Counted from the stretch's first letter, positions 1-7,364 are shown. The stretch is DNA of 8,638 nt from Acidobacteriota bacterium (GCA_029942065.1 JAPYTY010000079.1:1-8638), one strand, 5' to 3'. Made by a program: numbers and translations. Notes: generated by a model not told the origin, from the letters alone.

Positions 1-1481
1 GGCATGATAAAGGGCCGGATCTGCTCACCATAGTCTCTTAAATTGTGAGGAATCTCCCGCAGGTAGCCGGTGTTCACGTTGATAATGATCCCGAACTTCT
101 TGAACCCCTCCATCACATCGGGAAGCAGTCCCAGCAGCTGGTTGTGCTCGACCGCAGTGCGCAGGCCCTTCATGTATTCCACCGAGTAGCCCCCCTCCTT
201 CATGGCCTGCTCCATCATTTGAAGATAGAGCCGTGCTCCATGGCTGGAGGTGTTGTGGGCCTGAACCGGCCGCCATCCGTGAACGATGGCCTCCCTGTAG
301 GTCTCCCAGGGCCGGGATCCCGGACTGGGGCAACGTTCGCGGGAACTGATCTCGGGAGGCACATTGACATCCGGACCCATGCACAACTCGTTTTGAGTCG
401 AATCCCAGATTTCGTTGCACATGCCGTTGAGCCACAGCATCTCGTTGCCGGCGGCATGAGTGGTCCAGGGAGCCCCCGCTCCCTTGTAAAATTCATGGAC
501 GGTCTTGAGATTCCAAAAATTGCCTCGCTGTGATTCGATGTAATAGGCCATGCGGTGAGGCATTTTCCCTTCCCGATTCAACAGGTGGAAAGCGGCAATG
601 ACCCGAGGGAACAGAATCCGGGTGGCGATGGTGGTAATTCCCTTTTTCTGCAGATCGAGGCCTTGCAAACGCATGGTTTCGGCCAAGTCCCCCAGAGGCT
701 TATCCCTCCACCAGTATTCGAAGGTGAGACCCTGAAGCTCCGGCACTGCAGCATAACCATCTGCGGCGGCACCAGGCCGGTTTTCCAGATCGGTGCTTTC
801 CTCCCAGTCGGGAAAAACCTCTTTGAACTCCGTGATGGCCCTCTGGTTCAGAATTCCGGCCGACCGACCTCTGACCAGAACCGGATGCCGTTGAATGGCG
901 CCATCGAACTGTCGTCGATTGATGGCTCCGCGGTACAACCAGGTTCGCGTGGTGGCCGGTTTATTGGCCGGATTGTCGGTAAGGTCAACAGAAATCCACT
1001 CGCCGTCGGGGATCTGCTGGACGCTGATGGCGTTCAGGATGGCGTCTCTCACCTTCACGGCGGTGGCTTCCGCCGTTGTCTCGGACATGACGGTGAGCTT
1101 GATGCTTTCATCCGTCAATCCATTCTGAGGTCCATAAACCCGGGCCGCCGTCCCGAAGATGTGGTAATGGGTCTGAATCAGACCCGGGAGAACGGTTCTT
1201 CCGCCCACGTCCACCAACTGGGTGTTGGGGCCACTCAGGCTCCGCATCTCCTGCTCCGTTCCCAGAGCCATGATTTTCTTGCCCTTGACGGCCATGGCAT
1301 TGACAACGCGACCGGTGGTATTGGGAGTCGTACTTCGATCCTCCATGGAAACTATTTTTCCATTGAACAGGACCAGGTCGGCGAAGCCCTGCTGACCCAC
1401 CAAATCGGGAAGCTGCTGAGCCGTGACCGGGGTGAGCACCATAAAAGAAAGAGCTGACAGGGTAAGGAATATCCTTTTCAT
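1..1481 (-). CDS. Exported amidohydrolase, Amidohydrolase_3/YtcJ-like (C-terminus outside window)
   Basis: The minus frame stays open from an ATG at 1481 to the window edge, giving 493 full codons without a stop. AGGAGG lies 7 nt upstream (1489-1494), which supports this start. The first ~21 residues (MKRIFLTLSALSF, ending VTA-QQ) form a Sec signal peptide, so the enzyme should act in the periplasm or beyond. Next comes the N-terminal beta-sandwich (ADLVLFNGKIVSM), then VLPGLIQTHYHIFG with the metal-binding HxH pair H105 and H107. KKGITTIATRI is a barrel strand. VQAHNTSSHG (H409) and TAVEHNQLL (H446) match the late-strand histidines of YtcJ-type amidohydrolases (canonical iHaiGDrA and EHaQL). 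The Asp after H409 in the canonical motif appears to be Ser413. The last metal-ligand Asp would lie beyond the window. Such enzymes hydrolyse C-N bonds in amides or cyclic compounds; the substrate here is unknown. It is divergent from the TonB-dependent receptor. Family assignment is firm, specificity is not. Confidence 0.9.
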   Translation of the reverse strand, partial: MKRIFLTLSALSFMVLTPVTAQQLPDLVGQQGFADLVLFNGKIVSMEDRSTTPNTTGRVVNAMAVKGKKIMALGTEQEMRSLSGPNTQLVDVGGRTVLPGLIQTHYHIFGTAARVYGPQNGLTDESIKLTVMSETTAEATAVKVRDAILNAISVQQIPDGEWISVDLTDNPANKPATTRTWLYRGAINRRQFDGAIQRHPVLVRGRSAGILNQRAITEFKEVFPDWEESTDLENRPGAAADGYAAVPELQGLTFEYWWRDKPLGDLAETMRLQGLDLQKKGITTIATRILFPRVIAAFHLLNREGKMPHRMAYYIESQRGNFWNLKTVHEFYKGAGAPWTTHAAGNEMLWLNGMCNEIWDSTQNELCMGPDVNVPPEISSRERCPSPGSRPWETYREAIVHGWRPVQAHNTSSHGARLYLQMMEQAMKEGGYSVEYMKGLRTAVEHNQLLGLLPDVMEGFKKFGIIINVNTGYLREIPHNLRDYGEQIRPFIM

Positions 1482-1770
1482 TAAAAACCCTCCTTGATGA
1501 CTGACGTTCAAAACAAAAAACAAAAGACGACATTTCGTGACATTCATTCAAAATCAATGAGTGCCCAACCACTTTTCCGATCCAGATCAGGGTGGATGTT
1601 CTTGAAGGTTGGGTTCATCTCCAAAATTATTCAGGGCTTATTCTGGGAGTCCAAGGCCGGGGTGTCAACCACAACCTTGAGCCCTTTCTCTAACTGTTTG
1701 CAAAGAAATGTCAAGCCAAGTCGGGCCTGACGGCCCTGCCCCACGGCAGGCAAATCCGTGAAAAAAAAGA

Positions 1771-1796
1771 GGGAGCACGGCATTGCGCCCCTACAA
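1771..1796 (+). repeat. Degenerate hairpin repeat with conserved CCCCTACAA end
   Basis: A 20-base unit beginning GGGAGCA and ending TGCGCCC, followed by CTACAA. It matches the better copy at 5364-5389 in length and in the right arm (TTGCGCCCCTACAA is identical), but the left arm has an A where C would be needed for full pairing. It looks like a decayed member of the same family. Confidence 0.55.
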
Positions 1797-1834
1797 AACC
1801 CGGTAAACGAAGACCTGATGGATGAATTTTTGGG

Positions 1835-1864
1835 TTGCAAAATCCGATCAATCCCCTTTAAACT
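1835..1864 (+). promoter_or_regulatory. Possible sigma70-type promoter for the TonB-dependent receptor
   Basis: TTGCAA (1835-1840) and TAAACT (1859-1864) are separated by 18 bases, each matching the -35 and -10 consensus at four of six positions. The spacing would put transcription start near 1871 and give a leader of about 45 nt. This is a by-eye match only, and promoter consensus in this phylum is not well constrained. Confidence 0.3.
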
Positions 1865-1915
1865 GAGTTCATTAAAGGAGAAAACTTCCATTTTTCAACT
1901 ACTCAGGGGGTAATC

Positions 1916-4900
1916 ATGGCCAAAACACTATCCATTTTCTTGGTACTGACTTTTCACGTTTCCCTGGCCTGGTCTCAGGTCACCACGGGAACCATATTCG
2001 GGACCGTCAGCGATGAGACCGGCGGCGTTCTGCCCGGGGTTGAGATCACGCTGACCAATACCGACACGGGAGCCTCCCGGACCATCATCACCGGTGACGA
2101 GGGCAAATATAACGCTCCCAACCTGACGCTGGGCAACTGGGAGGTGCAGGCTGTACTGGCCGGCTTCCAGACCGCCGTGCGCAGCGGCATCCAGCTCACC
2201 GTAGGGAGAGAGGCCGGGGTGGACATCAGCATGAGCATTGGTGAGATCACCGAACGAGTGGTGGTCCAGGGAGAAGCTTCCCTGGTCGAGACCACCTCGC
2301 CCACCCTGACTGACCTGGTAGACGAGAGAAAGATTCGAGATCTGCCGCTGAACGGAAGAAGCTTCACCCAGCTGGCACTTATGCAGGCAGGTGTCGGCTA
2401 TCTCAAGGCCGGGCCCCAAAGCCAGACCGGCAATACCGGAGAAAAAATTTCCGTTTCCGGGACCCGCCTCACCGAGACCTCTTTCTTGATGGACGGCGTG
2501 GACATTCGTGGTCACCGGCAAGGCACCCCCAGCAGTGAAGCGGGAGTCCTGCTGGGAGTGGACACGGTGCGCGAATTCGCGCTGGTCAGCGGCATCGCCG
2601 GTGCCGAATACGGAGGTTTTACCGGCGGAGTCATCAACATCGTCTCCAAATCCGGCACCAACCAGTTTCATGGTACCGTCTTCGAGTTCCACCGCAACAA
2701 ATCGCTGGATGCGGCCAATTTTTTTGATAACAAAAATCAAAACAATAAGTGTAAAAGCAGCCCAAGCGACTGCCGTTCCCCCTTTATCCGGAACCAATAC
2801 GGGTTCACGGCGGGAGGCCCCATCGTCAGCGACCGCACCTTTATCTTCGGCAGCTACGAGGGTCTGCGGGATCGCACTTCCACCGGTGTAACTTCAAGAG
2901 TCCCTGACCTGAACGCCCGTCAGGGCATCCTGCCCGGTGTAGATCCGTTCACCGTCGATCCCGGGGTGGTCCCCTATCTGGGGCTTTATCCCGTCCCCAA
3001 CGGTGTAAATCTGGGAAATGGCATAGGCTTTTACCACTTCACGGATGCCAGACCGACCAATGTGGACTACTTAATGACCCGGTTTGACCATCAGTTCACC
3101 GAATCGGATTCCGTGTTCGTTCGCTATACACTGGACGATAGCGGGACCAATGTGGTGGAACAACTGCCGGCCTGGAGGGTGAACCGGCTCAGCACCAACC
3201 AATACGTGGGGATCGGCTATACCAAGGTGCTCTCCACCTCCCTCATCAACGAGTTTCGCATTGGCCTGAATCGCACCCACGCCAACACCACCGATGCGGA
3301 GGCAAGTCCGGTTGACTCTTCGCTGAAGTTCAACCAAGACTATGTCAGTCAGGGAAATATCTCCCTTCGCACCAGAACCCTATCCGAATGGGGGCCCAGC
3401 CGATTTCGCGGACTCGAGATTGTTCTCAATCGATTCGAGTTTGCAGATACCCTCTCCTACAACGCGGGCCGGCACTCCCTGAAGTTTGGAGCTCAATTCA
3501 TCCGGCTGCAGTTCAACAACTTTTCGCAGATCAATTCCCGCGGAAATTTCGTCTTCAACAGCCTGGAATCCTATCTGAAAGCCGGCGGAAACACCTTCAC
3601 CGGCCAGGTAACCTCCCCCTTCACCATGGGAATTCGGGAGAGCCTGTTCGCCTTCTTCATCCAGGATAACTTTCAGTTCCGACCCAACCTCACCCTCAAT
3701 TTCGGTTTGCGCTACGAGCCCCATACCAATCCGACTGAGGTAGCCGGCCGGAGCTCTAACCTGGACGACTTCCAGGATTCGACCTTTCGAGTGGGCGGCG
3801 GATATCTTGGACGCAATCCTTCCCTGAAGAATTTCGCCCCCCGGCTGGGGTTCGCCTGGGACATCACGGGAGACGGCAAGACGTCGCTGCGGGGCGGCTA
3901 CGGGATCTTCTTTGATCTGTTCGACTCCACCACCTGGGTCGGCCCCCCCCAACAGAACGCGCCCTCTTTCGTATTCGTTACCATACGCAATGCCGACTTT
4001 CCCAGCCCCTATGGTCCCAGTGGTCCTGACCCCACCCTCCCGGCACGACCCAACATGTGGCTTTATGAATCGCCGAACCAGCCTTATATGCAGCAGTGGA
4101 GCCTGGCGCTGCAGCGGGAAATCCTGCCTTCGACCGTGGTGACGGCGTCCTACAATGGGAGTCGCGGCGTCAAATTGAGCCGCTCGGTCGAATACAACAG
4201 CAGGATTCCTACCATCGTCGATGGAAGGATTTTCTTTGACCCCAACGATAATGTTTTGATCAACGGGCGGTCTGTCCCTAATGTACGAAACCCCAACTTC
4301 CTGCGCATCGGCGGCTTCACCTGGAACTCCAATTCCTTCTATCATGGCTTGAGACTGGGTCTGAACCGACGCTTTAGCGGTGGCTTTCAACTCCAGGCCT
4401 CTTACACCTGGAGCCATGCCATCGACGAAAGCTCTAACTCAGGGCCCTTTGACGGACCCGGAGGCAGCAACGACAACCTGATCGACTTCCCAAGGGTGTC
4501 CCGAGGCAACTCCAATATGGATCTGCGAAATGTTTTCTCGACCAATTTCACCTACACGCTGCCGGGGAAGAATCTCACGGGCTTGGCCGGGAAGGTTCTG
4601 GGAGGCTGGCTGGCCAGCGGAATTCTCAATCTGACGGCTGGTTCGCCTTACAACAATGTAATGACGATCGACCACGCCAGAACGGGTCTCCCGCAAGGGT
4701 GGGCACAACGCCCCAGCCTGAGATCAGGCGGCAACAACAATCCCATCAAAGGGGACGGCCGGAATCCGGATGAGTATTTCGATCGAAGCGGCGGCGACTT
4801 TGTCCTGCAGAATATCGGATTCTGGGGCGATCTGGGACGCAACACGCTGGTTCTGGGAGGAACTGCCACCTTTGACCTTTCCCTCCAGAAGGAGACCCCC

Positions 4901-5125
4901 ATCGGGGGAGAGAACGTCAAGCTCCAGTTTCGTGCTGAGATGTTCAACCTCCTGAATCGGGCCAACTGGGGACCCCCGGGAAGAGTTTCCTACGCCAGCT
5001 CCTTCGGCCGAGTGAGGTGCACCGATAATTGTGCCCCCACTCGCTATCAGGGTGCTTTTGGCCGGATTAGCTCCACCAGCACCGCGGCCCGGCAGGTCCA
5101 GTTCGCCTTGAAGTTGATCTTCTAG
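1916..5125 (+). CDS. TonB-dependent receptor with carboxypeptidase-regulatory domain (Oar-like)
   Basis: A 1069-residue outer-membrane receptor. The start ATG has AGGGGG 5 nt upstream (1905-1910) and opens a Sec signal peptide (MAKTLSIFLVLTFHVSLAWSQ). Residues 22-110 form a carboxypeptidase-regulatory/CnaB-like beta domain (GTIFGTVSDETGGVLPGVEI, then DEGKYNAPNL). RVVVQGEA at 114-121 could act as a TonB-box-like segment. The plug domain runs from ~135 to 250, with RDLPLNGRSF, SFLMDGVDI, AEYGGFTGGVINIVSKSGTN. The rest is a beta-barrel with many aromatic/polar strands, ending in QVQFALKLIF, whose terminal Phe fits the outer-membrane beta-signal recognised by the BAM complex. Length is normal for acidobacterial members. 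The family takes up or binds large substrates using TonB-ExbBD energy; the ligand here is unknown. Two cysteine pairs (C279/C286, C1035/C1039) lie in predicted surface or late-barrel segments. An intrinsic terminator follows 23 nt after the stop, so it is probably monocistronic. It lies between two exported amidohydrolases. Confidence 0.95.
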   Translation: MAKTLSIFLVLTFHVSLAWSQVTTGTIFGTVSDETGGVLPGVEITLTNTDTGASRTIITGDEGKYNAPNLTLGNWEVQAVLAGFQTAVRSGIQLTVGREAGVDISMSIGEITERVVVQGEASLVETTSPTLTDLVDERKIRDLPLNGRSFTQLALMQAGVGYLKAGPQSQTGNTGEKISVSGTRLTETSFLMDGVDIRGHRQGTPSSEAGVLLGVDTVREFALVSGIAGAEYGGFTGGVINIVSKSGTNQFHGTVFEFHRNKSLDAANFFDNKNQNNKCKSSPSDCRSPFIRNQYGFTAGGPIVSDRTFIFGSYEGLRDRTSTGVTSRVPDLNARQGILPGVDPFTVDPGVVPYLGLYPVPNGVNLGNGIGFYHFTDARPTNVDYLMTRFDHQFTESDSVFVRYTLDDSGTNVVEQLPAWRVNRLSTNQYVGIGYTKVLSTSLINEFRIGLNRTHANTTDAEASPVDSSLKFNQDYVSQGNISLRTRTLSEWGPSRFRGLEIVLNRFEFADTLSYNAGRHSLKFGAQFIRLQFNNFSQINSRGNFVFNSLESYLKAGGNTFTGQVTSPFTMGIRESLFAFFIQDNFQFRPNLTLNFGLRYEPHTNPTEVAGRSSNLDDFQDSTFRVGGGYLGRNPSLKNFAPRLGFAWDITGDGKTSLRGGYGIFFDLFDSTTWVGPPQQNAPSFVFVTIRNADFPSPYGPSGPDPTLPARPNMWLYESPNQPYMQQWSLALQREILPSTVVTASYNGSRGVKLSRSVEYNSRIPTIVDGRIFFDPNDNVLINGRSVPNVRNPNFLRIGGFTWNSNSFYHGLRLGLNRRFSGGFQLQASYTWSHAIDESSNSGPFDGPGGSNDNLIDFPRVSRGNSNMDLRNVFSTNFTYTLPGKNLTGLAGKVLGGWLASGILNLTAGSPYNNVMTIDHARTGLPQGWAQRPSLRSGGNNNPIKGDGRNPDEYFDRSGGDFVLQNIGFWGDLGRNTLVLGGTATFDLSLQKETPIGGENVKLQFRAEMFNLLNRANWGPPGRVSYASSFGRVRCTDNCAPTRYQGAFGRISSTSTAARQVQFALKLIF

Positions 5126-5148
5126 GCGGGAGGATACCAGCGGATCTC

Positions 5149-5184
5149 AAAACCCCGGGAGCGAACGCTCCCGGGGTTTTTTTT
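5149..5184 (+). terminator. Strong intrinsic terminator of the TonB-dependent receptor gene
   Basis: The arms AAAACCCCGGGAGCG (5149-5163) and CGCTCCCGGGGTTTT (5166-5180) are perfectly complementary over 15 bp around a two-base AA gap (14 bp if the loop is GAAC). The uninterrupted T run is 5177-5184. GC-rich stem plus U tract right after the stop codon is the classic Rho-independent form. On the minus strand the T run is only the four bases inside the stem, so any activity in that direction would be weaker. Confidence 0.93.
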
Positions 5185-5220
5185 CGTCCACACCACAAAG
5201 ACACGGAGTGAAAAAAATTC

Positions 5221-5286
5221 GAAATCCTAAATCCGAAACCCTAAATTTCCATAATCTTGAGTTTCGAGTTTGGGATTTAGGATTTC
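5221..5286. repeat. Low-complexity inverted repeat (AAATCC/GGATTT words)
   Basis: GAAATCCTAAATCC (5221-5234) and GGATTTAGGATTTC (5273-5286) are a perfect 14-bp inverted repeat around a 38-bp centre. The centre contains more of the same words (GAAACCCTAAATTT, GAGTTTCGAGTTTGGG). Such aatcc/ggatt word arrays give spurious open frames and look like an intergenic repeat family rather than a gene. No T run follows directly, so a terminator role is not supported. Confidence 0.8.
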
Positions 5287-5363
5287 GGATTTTCGAGTTC
5301 AAGTTAGGAGCGCACGGCAGGGGGCGCACGGCCGTCCCTTCTTAGCATCCCAGATCTTGCAGT

Positions 5364-5389
5364 GGGCGCAATGCCTTGCGCCCCTACAA
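5364..5389 (+). repeat. Hairpin repeat with conserved CCCCTACAA end (best copy)
   Basis: GGGCGCAA (5364-5371), loop TGCC, TTGCGCCC (5376-5383): a perfect 8-bp stem, followed by CTACAA (5384-5389). The 20-base stem-loop length equals the copies at 1771 and 7300, and the trailing CTAC or CTACAA is shared, while the stem sequence differs between copies. Confidence 0.8.
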
Positions 5390-5429
5390 CAGGCTGTCAG
5401 AACTCGCTGCTTCGGGGTCCCGATGGCTT

Positions 5430-5455
5430 GGTCTTGTAGCGGCCGCTACAAGACC
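5430..5455. repeat. Perfect 26-bp palindrome
   Basis: GGTCTTGTAGCGG (5430-5442) is followed directly by its exact reverse complement, CCGCTACAAGACC (5443-5455), with no loop. It contains AGCGGCCGCTACAA, 14 bases also present at 7274-7287. It begins 12 nt past the downstream boundary of the second amidohydrolase stop codon (5468). It could be a symmetric protein-binding site, a fused pair of repeat ends, or a cruciform/attenuator-type hairpin for transcripts arriving from either side; the function is unknown. Confidence 0.85.
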
Positions 5456-5467
5456 GTGCCGACGCTC

Positions 5468-7114
5468 CTACAGATACTTCCACCCACGGACCGTCTGGCC
5501 GGGGACTCTGAGCGGAAGCCTCTGATCGCCGCCGGTGTCCTTGTTGAGGCTGGTCAAGGTCTTCTCGGCCGTCTCGACCACCTCTCGTTCATCCCAGATC
5601 TGGCACTCTCGGTTTCGCATCAGGAACTTCCCGGCCACCATAACCGAGTCCACCATGTCGCTCTCACCCGACCAGACCAGGTCCGAGACGATGCGCCGAC
5701 TTTCCGCATTGGGTCGCAGGTAGGGACGCTGGCCGTCGATCAAAATACAGTCGCCGTCCTTGCCGACCTCCAGTGATCCAGTGCGATCCTCCATGAAAAG
5801 CGCCCAAGCTCCACCTCGGGTGGCCATCTCGAGCACCCGTTCCGAATACCCCCAGGCCTCAGGCCGCCTCACTCCTTCTCGCCGATCCTTCATCTGCTGG
5901 GCGTAGATGATCAAGCGCATCACCCGCCACAGTCCCGAAGGAGTGACCATGGAGTCGGTACCCAGACCCGGCAGAATCCCCACGTCGGTAAACTTGTCGG
6001 CCGGCAACCCCAGTCCATCGGTAATTCTGAGCGTCGGCACCATGCACACCTTCATTCCCCGGTCTTTCCACAGCTGGTATTCCTGATCCTGCAGCAGATG
6101 TCCCTTGTCTCCCAAAACGCTGTCATCAAGGACACCCAGGTCATCCAGATACTCGATAACTCCGCCCTTCCAACCGATCGCCTCCATAACCATATGGCCG
6201 GTATTGCCGGCCAGCTCCATCTCGAACTGGGCGCCCATGGCCTCCGCTCCGCGCTTCATCTTGACGATGTCGTCTCCCGAGGCGATATAGGCAACGGCCA
6301 CCGGACTGGGCACCACATTGATGCGTGAAGAGTTCCAGCGGGAGCGCAGCCGCTCCACCTCCTGGAGTCCGACCTCCGTGTCCTCCCTCAGGTCCTGGGG
6401 AAGAACATCGGGATGATTAGCGGTGCCGCGCGCCACCAGGGCCCGCATCCCCGAATCATCAATGGCCCGCAGCACGCCGTCGATGGATCGCTTGTTCACG
6501 TTGGTGAAGTGCTGATCATGGGTGCCGATGGTGCCCGCCTTGAGCAGGGCCATTAGGTGCAGCCGCACCATGTTGTAGGTGCGGTCCTCATCCCAGTGGA
6601 CCGCCTCGGCGATCTGCCCCCCCACCAAGTTCCTCATGCGGGCCTGCATGTCGTCCCGACCCGGACTGGGCCTGACGCCCGGCCGGCGAGGATCGTCCCC
6701 GCGTCCACGGCTCGCCACCTGAACCAGATGATTGTGGGCATTGATCAAACCGGGCATCACCACCATATCCGAGCCGTCGATGGTCTCTCCGCCCCGGAAG
6801 GTGCATTCGCTGTCCCGGCCGACGCCCACGATCTTGCCATCCCTGATGGCCAGATAACCGTTGGTGTAAACTTGCCTCTGGTCGTCCATGGTAATGACGT
6901 AGGCACCCCGGATCAGGGTGTCCACCTGATTGGTATCGCCGGCCTGCAACGAGGCGGGAGCCGCAACCAGTTCAAGGTACTGCTGTGCTGCCGCAGCCGT
7001 GAACCCGACAGTCGTCAGGCGAAGAAGAAAGGAACGCCGGCCGATCTTCCCTGACAGGTAATCACTGACGGCGCCTTTGACCTGGACGGAATCACTTATT
7101 TTCGTGGTCGCCAT
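5468..7114 (-). CDS. Tat-exported amidohydrolase with altered metal-site residues (AtzA/TrzN/SsnA-like fold)
   Basis: A 548-residue protein; the start at 7114 is chosen over an in-frame ATG at 7189 because AGGAGG lies 6 nt upstream (7121-7126) and the signal peptide then has normal length. IGRRSFLLRL (twin Arg R26-R27) followed by TTVGFTAAAA is a Tat signal, so folded, probably metal-loaded enzyme is exported. The beta-sandwich (DTLIRGAYVITM, IRDGKIVGVG) leads into MPGLINAHNHL with HxH at H127/H129, then GTIGTHDQHF. The strand-5 position (canonical HxxE) reads EMELAG, putting E300 where the metal-ligand His usually lies and G303 where Glu lies. The strand-6 His position reads D336 (H339 follows). 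The strand-8 Asp is kept (GLGTDS, D387). The C-terminal sandwich (SLEVGKDGDCILID, DSVMVAGKFLMRN) is complete. Substrate unknown: family members deaminate or dechlorinate N-heterocycles or hydrolyse related compounds. It converges with the receptor gene. Confidence 0.92.
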   Translation of the reverse strand: MATTKISDSVQVKGAVSDYLSGKIGRRSFLLRLTTVGFTAAAAQQYLELVAAPASLQAGDTNQVDTLIRGAYVITMDDQRQVYTNGYLAIRDGKIVGVGRDSECTFRGGETIDGSDMVVMPGLINAHNHLVQVASRGRGDDPRRPGVRPSPGRDDMQARMRNLVGGQIAEAVHWDEDRTYNMVRLHLMALLKAGTIGTHDQHFTNVNKRSIDGVLRAIDDSGMRALVARGTANHPDVLPQDLREDTEVGLQEVERLRSRWNSSRINVVPSPVAVAYIASGDDIVKMKRGAEAMGAQFEMELAGNTGHMVMEAIGWKGGVIEYLDDLGVLDDSVLGDKGHLLQDQEYQLWKDRGMKVCMVPTLRITDGLGLPADKFTDVGILPGLGTDSMVTPSGLWRVMRLIIYAQQMKDRREGVRRPEAWGYSERVLEMATRGGAWALFMEDRTGSLEVGKDGDCILIDGQRPYLRPNAESRRIVSDLVWSGESDMVDSVMVAGKFLMRNRECQIWDEREVVETAEKTLTSLNKDTGGDQRLPLRVPGQTVRGWKYL

Positions 7115-7120
7115 GGTTGC

Positions 7121-7126
7121 CCTCCT
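7121..7126 (-). promoter_or_regulatory. Ribosome binding site fixing the start of the Tat amidohydrolase
   Basis: AGGAGG on the minus strand, 6 nt before the ATG at 7114. The alternative in-frame ATG 75 bases further upstream has no comparable site and would place 25 extra residues ahead of an already long Tat n-region. Confidence 0.85.
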
Positions 7127-7207
7127 ATCCCAATATTCCTGGTTAGCCCTGTTTGATGGTTTCGAATGTACTACCCGGAACCGGGACAAGCAAGAAAAGA
7201 TAGAAGG

Positions 7208-7241
<34 letters not shown>

Positions 7242-7261
7242 GGGAAGCTGACCCCTGACCG

Positions 7262-7287
7262 GGCCGCTCATAGAGCGGCCGCTACAA
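7262..7287 (+). repeat. Hairpin repeat, GCTACAA end
   Basis: GGCCGCTC (7262-7269), loop ATA, GAGCGGCC (7273-7280): a perfect 8-bp stem, then GCTACAA (7281-7287). AGCGGCCGCTACAA is shared with the 26-bp palindrome at 5430. It resembles the CCCCTACAA hairpins but with the stem base GGCC in place of GGGC. Confidence 0.75.
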
Positions 7288-7299
7288 CAACCTTGCCGA

Positions 7300-7323
7300 G
7301 GGTGCACATCTGTGCGCCCCTAC
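7300..7323 (+). repeat. Hairpin repeat with conserved CCCCTAC end
   Basis: GGGTGCACA (7300-7308), loop TC, TGTGCGCCC (7311-7319): a 9-bp stem with one T-G wobble, followed by CTAC (7320-7323) and then TTTTT. Total stem-loop length is 20, as in the copies at 1771 and 5364. The TTTTT makes it terminator-like for plus-strand transcription, but no plus-strand gene ends here. Confidence 0.75.
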
Positions 7324-7336
7324 TTTTTCTTGAACC

Positions 7337-7364
7337 TGGAACGTGGAACATGGAACGTGGAACG
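7337..7364. repeat. Heptamer tandem repeat, 4 x TGGAACG
   Basis: Four 7-bp units (TGGAACG, TGGAACA, TGGAACG, TGGAACG) starting at 7337, 7344, 7351 and 7358; only one base differs in the second unit. It runs directly into the left arm of the hairpin at 7364. Confidence 0.9.

Larger units (their letters stand above)
1482..1915. other. Divergent intergenic region between amidohydrolase and TonB-dependent receptor
   Basis: This 434-bp spacer carries the start signals of both flanking genes. It is AT-richer near the amidohydrolase start, with A-rich runs at 1511-1525. A small hairpin, CCTGCC-CCAC-GGCAGG, lies at 1735-1750, followed by a degenerate copy of the hairpin repeat at 1771-1796. Short open frames on both strands lack convincing ribosome binding sites or recognisable products, so I call no gene. 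No convincing promoter for the minus-strand gene could be picked by eye. Confidence 0.7.
5126..5467. other. Repeat-filled convergent intergenic region
   Basis: This 342-bp spacer lies between the 3' ends of the receptor and the second amidohydrolase. It holds, in order, the receptor's terminator (5149-5184), a low-complexity inverted repeat (5221-5286), a hairpin repeat with the CCCCTACAA end (5364-5389) and a perfect 26-bp palindrome (5430-5455). Open frames across it are translations of the repeats and carry no recognisable domain, so no gene is called. Confidence 0.75.

Noticed and set aside
555..1457. A 300-codon plus-strand open frame antisense to the first amidohydrolase
   Set aside because: It is the shadow of a well-supported minus-strand gene with signal peptide and metal motifs; the plus-strand product has no recognisable domain.
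1631..1891. An 86-codon minus-strand open frame in the divergent intergenic region
   Set aside because: It runs through the hairpin repeat and across the likely receptor promoter, and has no ribosome binding site or known domain.
3380..4417. A 345-codon minus-strand open frame inside the TonB-dependent receptor gene
   Set aside because: The receptor reading is continuous and family-typical across this span; the antisense product is Gly/Val/Glu-rich low-information sequence with no motif.
5270..5776. A 168-codon plus-strand open frame after the receptor
   Set aside because: Its first part is translated repeat sequence and its second part is antisense to the amidohydrolase C-terminus.
7115..7189. 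In-frame upstream start for the Tat amidohydrolase (25 extra residues)
   Set aside because: No ribosome binding site there, whereas AGGAGG sits 6 nt before the ATG at 7114.
7300..7328. Intrinsic terminator on the plus strand (hairpin then TTTTT)
   Set aside because: No plus-strand gene ends upstream, and CTAC separates the stem from the T run; it fits the repeat family better.
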